A stretch of 53,864 nt of DNA. Origin: Alteribacillus iranensis (lineage in GTDB: Bacteria; Bacillota; Bacilli; Bacillales; Marinococcaceae). The position numbers were made by a program, and so were the translations under genes. The first letter of the stretch is position 1. Each line of letters opens with the position of its first letter. Below the pieces are notes generated by a model that made no database searches, had not been told where the DNA came from, and saw only the letters and a list, made by a program, of their open reading frames with translations. The stretch is taken from the NCBI RefSeq assembly GCF_900113025.1, contig NZ_FONT01000011.1, forward strand, positions 1 through 53,864, in the 5' to 3' direction. Below, in pieces: positions 45,587 to 53,864 of the stretch.

Positions 45587-47080
45587 ATGAAAGAAGATTT
45601 AGCGTCTATACCGGATCGTTCTGGTGGTTCTTATAAAACGTTTGGTCGTTCTGTTCCTTTTCCCGAAAATCAATTTTTTTCGGCATATTGCGGATTAAGT
45701 AGCGATAGGACCTATCATGTGTTGCTCGAAAGTGGTAACCGTGGAAGATACAGCATTGCGGCTTTTCATCCTTTCGCCGTCATTCGCGGTAAAGAGAAGG
45801 TACTTACGATACAAACGCAAAAACAAACGGAAACGCGTAGAGGAGATCCTTTGGAGGAAATGAAGAAGTGGTTATCGCCATACGAAGTGGAGAGAAATCC
45901 ATCCTTCCCTGATTTTCAGGGAGGCATATTAGGATACATTAGTTATGATTATCACAAACATATAGAGGCCATAGTGCCTTCCACAGACGATGACTTGGAG
46001 ACAGACGATATATACTTTCTGGCGTTTCAACATGTATTTGTTTATGACCACGAGGAGAAAAAGCTATGGGTCATCGGCATCCACACCACTGAGGAAGAGG
46101 CCGATAAGCAGATAAATCATTACATAACGCAGTGGGAACATGCTAGGAAGGTATCGTGGGACAATCATTTCGAAAATTGGCACCCCCCTCATCCTAAGCT
46201 TTCTTCTAACAGAAAGCTGACTTTTACGAAGGATTCATTTAAAGCTGCTGTTTTCCGCATTCAAGATTATATTCGTGCAGGAGATACATTCCAGGTAAAT
46301 ATTTCTGTAAGGGAAGAACAGACCGTAAAAACGCCTCCCCTTCATATTTATGAGAAGCTTAGAGAAATCAATCCCTCTCCGTATATGGGATATTTTCATA
46401 CTCCAGATTTACAAATTGTGAATGGTTCGCCGGAGTTATTAATAAAAAAGAGGGGCTGTGACATCTCTACACGTCCGATAGCTGGTACGCGCCCTCGCGG
46501 AGAATCAGAGGACGAAGATAGAGAATATGAACGAGACATGCTTCTTAATGAGAAAGAACGAGCGGAACATGCCATGCTTGTTGACCTTGAACGCAATGAT
46601 TTGGGAAAAGTTTGTGAATATGGATCGGTGAAGGTAGATGACTTTATGACAGTAGAGAGGTACTCTCATGTCATGCATATTGTGTCTCACATTACAGGAA
46701 AACTTTCCGCTAAAACTGATGTTTATGGTATGATTAAAGCAGCTTTTCCTGGAGGTACCATAACGGGGGCTCCTAAGATTCGAACGATGGAAATTATCGA
46801 AGAATTGGAAACCGTCCGAAGAGGAATTTACACTGGATCCATCGGTTGGATTGGTTATAATCAGGATACGGAATTAAATATCGTTATACGAACGATGGTT
46901 GTGAAAGGGAGTCATGCTTACGTCCAGGCAGGGGCAGGGATTGTTATTGATTCTCGTCCGGAAGCTGAATTTGAGGAGTCTTTAAAAAAAGCAAAAGCCT
47001 TATGGAAAGCAAAAGAGTTGAGTGAAAGAGAGATGAAAGCGAGAGTGAAAGAAAGAAGCGCTTTGGACTCTCTACGATGA
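45587..47080 (+). CDS. pabB: Aminodeoxychorismate synthase component I
   Basis: A 497-residue chorismate-utilising enzyme which, with PabA, turns chorismate into 4-amino-4-deoxychorismate for folate. The C-terminal chorismate-binding domain has GDTFQVNISVRE, RPIAGTRPRGESEDEDREYERDMLLNEKERAEHAMLVDLERNDLG and FPGGTITGAPKIRTMEII. PIAGT carries Ala rather than the Lys of E. coli PabB, as in other Bacillus PabB. TrpE is the main alternative, but the folate gene neighbours decide for PabB. GCGGAGG precedes the ATG. It heads the folate operon. Confidence 0.94.
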   Translation: MKEDLASIPDRSGGSYKTFGRSVPFPENQFFSAYCGLSSDRTYHVLLESGNRGRYSIAAFHPFAVIRGKEKVLTIQTQKQTETRRGDPLEEMKKWLSPYEVERNPSFPDFQGGILGYISYDYHKHIEAIVPSTDDDLETDDIYFLAFQHVFVYDHEEKKLWVIGIHTTEEEADKQINHYITQWEHARKVSWDNHFENWHPPHPKLSSNRKLTFTKDSFKAAVFRIQDYIRAGDTFQVNISVREEQTVKTPPLHIYEKLREINPSPYMGYFHTPDLQIVNGSPELLIKKRGCDISTRPIAGTRPRGESEDEDREYERDMLLNEKERAEHAMLVDLERNDLGKVCEYGSVKVDDFMTVERYSHVMHIVSHITGKLSAKTDVYGMIKAAFPGGTITGAPKIRTMEIIEELETVRRGIYTGSIGWIGYNQDTELNIVIRTMVVKGSHAYVQAGAGIVIDSRPEAEFEESLKKAKALWKAKELSEREMKARVKERSALDSLR

Positions 47081-47104
47081 GCTGAGAAGAGGAGGAAGTT
47101 ATTG

Positions 47105-47689
47105 ATGATTTTAATGATTGATAATTACGATTCGTTTACGTACAATCTCGTTCAATACTTGGGAGAACTCGGTGAAGAACTGGTAGTGAAGAGGAATGAT
47201 AAAATAACGATTCAAGAGATAGAGGAATTAGCTCCGGATTACCTGATGATTTCTCCAGGCCCTTGCACGCCGGATGACGCAGGGATAAGTCTAGAGGCTG
47301 TCCGTTATTTTGCGGGAAAAATACCTATCTTTGGGGTATGTCTTGGGCATCAAACGATTGCTCAAGTATTTGGCGGAAGAGTGATCCGGGCGGAAGAACT
47401 CATGCACGGAAAAACATCTGAAATCTTTCACGATGGATTGACCGTGTACCATCAACTGTCAGATCCGTTTCTAGCCACTCGGTACCATTCCCTCATTGTG
47501 GAAAAGGAATCTCTGCCAGATTGCTTTGAAATTTCTTCCTGGACGGAAGAAGGAGAAATAATGGGAATTCGCCACCGAACATTACAGGTGGAGGGTGTGC
47601 AATTTCACCCAGAGTCGATTATGACAGCGGATGGAAAACAACTCCTTCAAAACTTTATAAATTCCTACCGCGTAAAGCAAGGGGTATAA
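47105..47689 (+). CDS. pabA: Aminodeoxychorismate/anthranilate synthase glutaminase
   Basis: A 194-residue class I glutamine amidotransferase that supplies ammonia to PabB and, in Bacillus, also to Trp[20 protein letters not shown] is the usual N-terminus. The nucleophile lies in FGVCLGHQ (C79), and QFHPES near the C-terminus completes the triad. ATG 47105 is nine bases after AGGAGG; a TTG at 47102 is the alternative. The length equals B. subtilis PabA. pabC follows after four bases. Confidence 0.96.
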   Translation: MILMIDNYDSFTYNLVQYLGELGEELVVKRNDKITIQEIEELAPDYLMISPGPCTPDDAGISLEAVRYFAGKIPIFGVCLGHQTIAQVFGGRVIRAEELMHGKTSEIFHDGLTVYHQLSDPFLATRYHSLIVEKESLPDCFEISSWTEEGEIMGIRHRTLQVEGVQFHPESIMTADGKQLLQNFINSYRVKQGV

Positions 47690-47693
47690 GAAC

Positions 47694-48578
47694 ATGTACG
47701 TATATATAAATGATGAAATAAAAAAGGCGAGCGATGCTCGTCTTTCTGTATTTGAGCATGGATTTATGTATGGTCTGGGGCTCTTTGAGACGTTTCGAAT
47801 CTACGATGGGCATCCATTTTTACTTGATGATCATTTTGAACGACTGGAACGGGGCCTTCAAGAGATGAACATTTCTTGGAGATACAACCGAGAAGAAGTA
47901 TTTCAAAATCTTAAAAAGTTGCTGGAGGCAAATCAGTGGAAAAATGCCTATGTCCGTTATAACATAGCCGCAGGAAAAGGTGAACTAGGTTTGGCTGTTG
48001 ATCCTTATCAAGAACCTACTGAAATTATCTATATGAAACCACTTGACTATGCTAGTAAAACAGGAAAGAACCAAAAACAAGGCCGCATACTAGAGGTGAG
48101 AAGAAATACTCCCGAGACATCGGAACGGTTAAAGTCACACCATTTTTTAAATAGCATGTTAGGAAAATGGGAATTGAGAGGAGAAGAAGGTGTAGAAGGG
48201 ATTTTTTTGACGGAGTGCGGTCATATTGCGGAAGGCACTGTGTCAAACGTTTTTTGGGTGAAGAATCATACGATCTATACCCCTTCGCTCCAGACTGGCA
48301 TTCTGCCCGGTATCACACGGTCTTTTATTATACAATTAGCAAAAAAATTGTCGTTTCATGTACGTGTTGGCAAGTTCCCCCTCCAACATTTAATGGAAGC
48401 AGACGAAGCTTTTGTCACAAACTCAATACAAGAGATCGTCAGCTTAACAGCGATCAATGACAAACAATTTGAGAAGGGGAAAGACTCCCTTACAGACGTT
48501 CTCTTAGACAAATATCGACAATACTGCCATCACCTATGGAAATCGGAGGATATCTTTAATAAAATGAATGAAATATAA
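47694..48578 (+). CDS. pabC: Aminodeoxychorismate lyase
   Basis: A 294-residue fold-type IV PLP enzyme that splits aminodeoxychorismate to 4-aminobenzoate and pyruvate. FEHGFMYGLGLFETFRIYDG is the N-terminal signature, RLKSHHFLNSMLGKWEL carries the PLP lysine region, and TECGHIAEGTVSNVFWV and TGILPGITR bind the cofactor phosphate. Branched-chain aminotransferases share the fold; the operon context supports PabC. AAGGGG lies before the ATG. Confidence 0.95.
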   Translation: MYVYINDEIKKASDARLSVFEHGFMYGLGLFETFRIYDGHPFLLDDHFERLERGLQEMNISWRYNREEVFQNLKKLLEANQWKNAYVRYNIAAGKGELGLAVDPYQEPTEIIYMKPLDYASKTGKNQKQGRILEVRRNTPETSERLKSHHFLNSMLGKWELRGEEGVEGIFLTECGHIAEGTVSNVFWVKNHTIYTPSLQTGILPGITRSFIIQLAKKLSFHVRVGKFPLQHLMEADEAFVTNSIQEIVSLTAINDKQFEKGKDSLTDVLLDKYRQYCHHLWKSEDIFNKMNEI

Positions 48579-48612
48579 TGGGGAACTATACGGAAGAAGG
48601 GAAGAGTGAGTA

Positions 48613-49452
48613 ATGAAAAAGGAATTGAAAGTCGGGCCATGGACGCTGGATTTTTCTCGAAAGACTTACGTGATGGGGATTTTAAACGTCACTCCTGATT
48701 CATTTTCAGATGGAGGGCGTTGGAATACGGAAGATAAAGCAGTTGAGCGGGCTATCGAAATGATTCATGAAGGAGCAGAGATAATTGATATCGGCGGCGA
48801 ATCAACACGGCCTGGTTATGTTAAAGTGGATACGGAAGAAGAGGTAAACAGAGTGACTCCGGCAATAAGAGCTGTGTCGAGAGAGGTGGATGTCCCCCTT
48901 TCCATTGACACGTATAAAGCAGAGACGGCTCGTCAAGCGCTAGAAGCTGGTGCCACTATAATCAATGATATTTGGGGGGCGAAAGCTGACCCTGATATGG
49001 CCTATGTAGCGGCGGAATATGAAGCCCCCATTATTCTTATGCACAACCGGGATAATATGAATTATACGGATATTATGTCGGACATCTTGAGAGATGTGGA
49101 AGAGAGCATAGAGATATGTCACCGTGCCGGTGTAAAAGATGATCGAATTATTTTGGATCCGGGAATTGGTTTTGCAAAGACTTATGAACAGAATTTGGAA
49201 GTGATGAGACGACTAGAAGAGTTTACTTCACTTGGATATCCTGTCCTCTTAGGTACGTCGCGTAAATCGCTAATCGCTGAAACGTTACAACTTCCGCCTC
49301 ACGATCGCGTCGAGGGAACAGGAGCCACTGTCAGTTTAGGGATTGAAAGAGGCTGTGACATAGTGAGAGTGCATGACGTGAAGGAAATGAGCCGAACTGT
49401 CAAAATGATGGATGCGATGCTTGGGAAAGGGACGGTGAATACCGTTGGATAA
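48613..49452 (+). CDS. folP: Dihydropteroate synthase
   Basis: A 279-residue TIM-barrel enzyme that joins 4-aminobenzoate to dihydropterin pyrophosphate; it is the sulfonamide target (sul in B. subtilis). GILNVTPDSFSDGGRW is the first signature, IDIGGESTRPGY the second, and ILDPGIGFAKT and LLGTSRKSLI the later binding loops. GGAAGAGTGAG precedes the ATG. The stop overlaps the TTG start of folB. Confidence 0.97.
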   Translation: MKKELKVGPWTLDFSRKTYVMGILNVTPDSFSDGGRWNTEDKAVERAIEMIHEGAEIIDIGGESTRPGYVKVDTEEEVNRVTPAIRAVSREVDVPLSIDTYKAETARQALEAGATIINDIWGAKADPDMAYVAAEYEAPIILMHNRDNMNYTDIMSDILRDVEESIEICHRAGVKDDRIILDPGIGFAKTYEQNLEVMRRLEEFTSLGYPVLLGTSRKSLIAETLQLPPHDRVEGTGATVSLGIERGCDIVRVHDVKEMSRTVKMMDAMLGKGTVNTVG

Positions 49453-49807
49453 AATACATTTAAACGGAATGTCTTTTTACGGGTATCATGGTGTTTATGA
49501 AGAAGAGAATAAATTAGGACAGCATTTTATTGTTGACCTTACCATGACGGCAGATTTAAAAGAGGCAGCTTTGAAAGACGATTTAATGCAAAGTGTAAAC
49601 TATGGAGATGCCTACGAACTAGTAAAAGAAATGGTAGAAGGGACCACTTACAATTTAGTAGAAACCATTACAGAGAAAATCGCACAGGCCATATTGGCAG
49701 AGCATTCCATTGTGGAAGAAGTGACCGTCAAAGTAACTAAGCCTAACCCTCCTATTAACGGCCATTACGATGCCGTAGCCATAGAAATGACGAGGAAACG
49801 AACATGA
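49445..49807 (+). CDS. folB: Dihydroneopterin aldolase, TTG start
   Basis: A 120-residue enzyme cutting dihydroneopterin to 6-hydroxymethyl-dihydropterin. IHLNGMSFYGYHGVYEEENKLGQHFIVD has the catalytic Glu region, and VTVKVTKPNPPINGHYDAVAIEM the family C-terminus. The start TTG 49445 overlaps the folP stop and gives exactly the B. subtilis FolB length. The stop overlaps the folK ATG (ATGA). Confidence 0.96.
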   Translation: MDKIHLNGMSFYGYHGVYEEENKLGQHFIVDLTMTADLKEAALKDDLMQSVNYGDAYELVKEMVEGTTYNLVETITEKIAQAILAEHSIVEEVTVKVTKPNPPINGHYDAVAIEMTRKRT

Positions 49808-50349
49808 AAAGAGTATTTTTAAGTCTAGGTTCTAACGTAGGAGACAGAGAAAGATATTTGCATCAGGCAATTGAGCACTTAGCATCCAGAGAGTCAATCA
49901 AAATCAGTCAAGTCTCCTCTATTTATGAAACTAGGCCGGTAGGAGTGACCGATCAACCAGAATTTTTAAATATGGTCATTGAGATTTCCACTTCCTTAAC
50001 GCCGCAAATTTTATTACAGACCACGCAACGTATTGAGAGAAATTTAAATCGAATAAGAGACCGACGCTGGGGACCTCGCACGATAGATCTTGACATTTTA
50101 CTCTTCAATGATGAAAATATTAGAATGACTGATTTATCTATTCCACATCCAAGGATGTGTGAGCGTGCTTTTGTCATGGTGCCACTATGCGAGATTGCTT
50201 CTAATGTCACTTATCCAATGGATAATAAAACGATCCGTGAGTTAGCCGCCAGCTTACCCATAAGTGAAAAGGATGGAGTCCGGTTATGGAAGAAATACAC
50301 TTGGCCGGCAGATACGGAAATTGGCAGGACACACAGGAGAGTTCAATAA
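49804..50349 (+). CDS. folK: 2-amino-4-hydroxy-6-hydroxymethyldihydropteridine pyrophosphokinase
   Basis: A 181-residue HPPK. FLSLGSNVGDRERYL is the N-terminal signature, RPVGVTDQPEFLNMV the pterin-binding part, and RDRRWGPRTIDLDILLF holds the two metal-binding Asp residues. It gives the pyrophosphate substrate for FolP. The C-terminal tail (about 165-181, ending RTHRRVQ) is a little longer than in B. subtilis and occupies ground where yazB would be expected, yet looks unlike YazB. Confidence 0.95.
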   Translation: MKRVFLSLGSNVGDRERYLHQAIEHLASRESIKISQVSSIYETRPVGVTDQPEFLNMVIEISTSLTPQILLQTTQRIERNLNRIRDRRWGPRTIDLDILLFNDENIRMTDLSIPHPRMCERAFVMVPLCEIASNVTYPMDNKTIRELAASLPISEKDGVRLWKKYTWPADTEIGRTHRRVQ

Positions 50350-50432
50350 TAGCAGCAGCGGGATTATACAGTGGGGGTACTATGGATCAGGAACCCTTAA
50401 AAATAGAAGAAATGAAGCAGGAGGTGGAATAC

Positions 50433-51434
50433 ATGCTTAAAATAGGCGACATAGAGATGAAAAACCAAGTAGTTCTTGCTCCGATGGCAGGAGTATGTAA
50501 CCCTGCTTTTCGCTTAATTGCAAAAGAGTTTGGGACTGGTTTAGTGTGCGCAGAAATGGTTAGTGATAAAGCCATTCTGAATAAAAATGAGAAGTCTTTA
50601 AAAATGCTGTATGTCGATGAGCGTGAAAAGCCATTAAGTTTACAAATTTTTGGTGGGGATAAGGAGACAATGGCAGAAGCGGCAAGAGTGGTTGATCAAC
50701 AGACAAACGCTGATATTATAGATATTAATATGGGATGTCCGGTTCCCAAAATCACAAAGTGTGATGCTGGTGCAAAATGGCTGCTAAACCCAGATAAAAT
50801 TTACGAGATGGTAAAAGTAGCGGTAGAATCGGTCGACAAACCAGTTACTGTAAAAATGAGAATGGGCTGGGATGAAGATAACATTCTGGCAGTAGAGAAT
50901 GCTCAAGCTATCGAAGCTGCTGGAGGCCAGGCGGTTTCCGTCCATGGACGTACTCGGGTTCAAATGTATGAAGGAACTGCAAATTGGGATATCCTGAAAG
51001 AAGTAAAAGAGTCTGTAAACATTCCTGTGATTGGGAATGGAGATGTAAAAACCCCGCAAGATGCAAAAGCTATGCTTGATCAAACAGGAGTGGACGGGGT
51101 CATGATTGGCCGAGCTGCATTAGGTAATCCTTGGATGCTTTATCGAACCATTCAATACCTTGAAAGTGGTACACTTACTAACGAACCTTCTCCTCGTGAA
51201 AAAATGGACGTATGCATGATTCACATGGATCGGTTAATACACTTAAAAGGTGAACAAGTAGCTGTGAGGGAAATGCGAAAACACGCAGCCTGGTATTTAA
51301 AAGGCATGCGTGGAAACAGCAAAGTTCGTAATCAAATCAATCAGCTCCATAAACGGGACGACGTCGCTGCCGCGTTATATGATTTTGTAGATTCTCTAGA
51401 ACAACAAGAAACAGCAAAAGCATCGGCTGTTTAG
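50433..51434 (+). CDS. dusB: tRNA-dihydrouridine synthase DusB
   Basis: A 333-residue flavoenzyme reducing uridines of tRNA to dihydrouridine. The TIM barrel begins VVLAPMAGVCNPAFR. It has IDINMGCPVPKITKCDAGAKWL with the catalytic Cys, TVKMRMGWDEDN, VHGRTRVQMYEG and GNGDVKTP for FMN binding. ATG 50433 was chosen because CAGGAGGTGG lies before it and the length then equals B. subtilis DusB; the frame is open from 50286 but that part overlaps folK. The small HTH gene yazB, found between folK and dusB in B. subtilis, is absent. Confidence 0.95.
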   Translation: MLKIGDIEMKNQVVLAPMAGVCNPAFRLIAKEFGTGLVCAEMVSDKAILNKNEKSLKMLYVDEREKPLSLQIFGGDKETMAEAARVVDQQTNADIIDINMGCPVPKITKCDAGAKWLLNPDKIYEMVKVAVESVDKPVTVKMRMGWDEDNILAVENAQAIEAAGGQAVSVHGRTRVQMYEGTANWDILKEVKESVNIPVIGNGDVKTPQDAKAMLDQTGVDGVMIGRAALGNPWMLYRTIQYLESGTLTNEPSPREKMDVCMIHMDRLIHLKGEQVAVREMRKHAAWYLKGMRGNSKVRNQINQLHKRDDVAAALYDFVDSLEQQETAKASAV

Positions 51435-51445
51435 GCAGAAGGCAA

Positions 51446-51483
51446 CGGGGCTGCCTCTTTCTATCAGAAAGAGACAGTCCCTT
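51446..51483 (+). terminator. Terminator-like hairpin after dusB
   Basis: GGGCTGCCTCTTTCT pairs with AGAAAGAGACAGTCCC (one bulge) around ATC, followed by TTTAC. The stem is strong but the T run short, so lysS may get both readthrough and its own promoter. Confidence 0.7.
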
Positions 51484-51490
51484 TACATAG

Positions 51491-53038
<1,548 letters not shown>

Positions 53039-53077
53039 GATAATACACTTTCTCATCTAGTCATAAAAATGGCGACT

Positions 53078-53113
53078 GAAATGGGGCTCGGGAAATCGAG
53101 TCCCATTTTAAAG
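53078..53113 (+). terminator. Terminator after lysS
   Basis: AAATGGGGCTCG pairs with CGAGTCCCATTT around GGAAAT, followed by TTAAAG. Confidence 0.85.
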
Positions 53114-53384
53114 TCTTTGAATGTTTTCGGGTTTCGCAGCAGCAGCGTTCAGACACTAGACACTACAAAAGTCTACAAGGTAATAACATTATGTATAGCA
53201 CGGCAAAGTTAACGCCTCCAGTGTGAGGAAGTCAGGACGATTGTGTTATTGGGTTATTGTGCAATAAATAAAAGTCAAGTCATATAGTCGGTGAAAGTGT
53301 GCAGAAGTCGTGTGTCGAAAATATTAGTTCATGGTTCATATCATCTATCTAGAAAAAACTCGCCCATATTTTTTTGAAAAAGGG
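53114..53384. other. Spacer upstream of the rRNA promoters; no gene seen
   Basis: No coding frame with a ribosome binding site was found. The right end is AT-rich and may hold upstream promoter elements. Nothing else recognisable. Confidence 0.5.
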
Positions 53385-53413
53385 TTGCATAAATCTTGGG
53401 CAGGTGATATATT
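53385..53413 (+). promoter_or_regulatory. rRNA promoter P1
   Basis: TTGCAT (53385-53390), 17-base spacer, TATATT (53408-53413), with an A/T-rich stretch just upstream. Confidence 0.7.
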
Positions 53414-53471
53414 ATTATCCGTCGTCAAAAACACGACGACAATTGAGTTGAAAAAACAACTTAAAAAAGTG

Positions 53472-53500
53472 TTGACACCAAATGGTGACGGTGTTATTAT
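53472..53500 (+). promoter_or_regulatory. rRNA promoter P2
   Basis: TTGACA (53472-53477), 17-base spacer, TATTAT (53495-53500). Tandem P1/P2 promoters are usual for Bacillus rRNA operons. Confidence 0.85.
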
Positions 53501-53530
53501 TAAAAAGTCGCCATTAAGCGACACGGAAAT

Positions 53531-53628
53531 TGTCCTTTGAAAATTGAATGAAAGTCAAGCGTCTGTTAATTTCTTTATAAAAGAACAAAGCGAGCAATCG
53601 CTTTACAGCTTGTATCAAATAATCCAAT
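53531..53628 (+). other. rRNA leader with boxA-like sequence
   Basis: TGTCCTTTGAAAAT at about 53531 resembles the boxA antitermination element of Bacillus rRNA leaders. AGCG/CGCT at 53589-53604 can form a small hairpin before the 16S gene. Confidence 0.55.
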
Positions 53629-53864
53629 TTTATGGAGAGTTTGATCCTGGCTCAGGACGAACGCTGGCGGCGTGCCTAATACATGCAAGTCGAGCGCGGG
53701 AAACAGGCAGATCCCTTCGGGGTGACGCCTGTGGAACGAGCGGCGGACGGGTGAGTAACACGTGGGCAACCTGCCTTAGAGACTGGGATAACCCCGGGAA
53801 ACCGGGGCTAATACCGGATAATCAAAAGAATCGCATGATTCTTTTGTAAAAGTGGGGACTTGTT
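53629..53864 (+). rRNA. 16S ribosomal RNA, 5' end (partial)
   Basis: Starts at the usual TTATGGAGAGTTTGATCCTGG and runs through GGACGAACGCTGGCGGCGTG and the V1 region to position 236. The window ends inside V2. V1 (GAGCGCGGGAAACAGGCAG, then TGGAACGAGCGGCGGACGGG) resembles Halobacillus and relatives; that match is from memory. It opens the next rRNA operon. Confidence 0.97.

Noticed and set aside
45587-47080. TrpE (anthranilate synthase) for the 497-residue chorismate enzyme
   Set aside because: Position directly before pabA-pabC-folP-folB-folK and absence of trp genes favour PabB, although motif PIAGT does not separate the two.
53544-53849. Open frame of 101 codons at the right end
   Set aside because: It lies over the rRNA leader and 16S gene.

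Overview
The window is a syntenic block of a low-GC, endospore-forming Firmicute (family Bacillaceae), running between two rRNA operons. It opens inside the 3' end of a 23S rRNA gene, followed by 5S, and closes inside the 5' end of a 16S rRNA gene. Gene order closely follows the Bacillus subtilis csfB-yaaO-tmk to lysS segment near the replication origin. Every gene except abrB is on the + strand, as expected for the leading strand of an origin-proximal region. Sporulation genes (csfB, yabG, sspF, spoVG, fin, spoVT, yabP, yabQ, spoIIE) make it an endospore former. The 16S V1 sequence, and acidic tails on FtsH and Ctc, suggest a salt-loving Halobacillus/Pontibacillus/Virgibacillus-type genus. 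That placement is an inference, not a proof.

Layout: (1) 1-1.4 kb: 23S end, 5S, terminator and a repeat-rich spacer with an inverted pair of DnaA-box-like sites. (2) 1.4-8.4 kb: csfB; yaaO-tmk; darA-holB-ricT-yabA (c-di-AMP sensing, clamp loading, Ric complex, initiation control); trmN6-yazA-rsmI. (3) 8.5-14.7 kb: divergent abrB with tandem Spo0A boxes, then a T-box controlled metS-tatD-rnmV-rsmA-yabG run. (4) 14.9-22.7 kb: veg, sspF, ispE-purR-ridA, spoVG, glmU-prs-ctc, pth, linking wall precursor, PRPP and purine control. (5) 22.8-33.3 kb: fin, mfd, spoVT, yabM-yabN-rqcP, yabP-yabQ-divIC, yabR and a tRNA-Met. (6) 33.7-42.4 kb: spoIIE behind a Spo0A-type promoter with 21-bp spacing, yabS-yabT-tilS, hpt and ftsH. 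(7) 42.6-53.0 kb: coaX-hslO, cysK, and the folate operon pabB-pabA-pabC-folP-folB-folK followed by dusB and lysS. (8) 53.1-53.9 kb: tandem rRNA promoters, leader and 16S start.

No prophage, transposase, CRISPR array or defence island is visible. The unusual content lies between genes. There is a family of structured intergenic repeats, two of them tandem pairs. There are also mini-hairpins sharing a five-base loop whose stems vary with compensation, one set lying inside the 23S-5S spacer. Other points are a structured 230-base hpt leader, a vWA-like protein (YabS) whose half-domains appear in permuted order, and the absence of several genes expected from B. subtilis synteny (xpaC, yaaN, yaaR, yabE, yacD, yazB). 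Starts were chosen from ribosome binding sites and recalled family lengths; no database search was possible.
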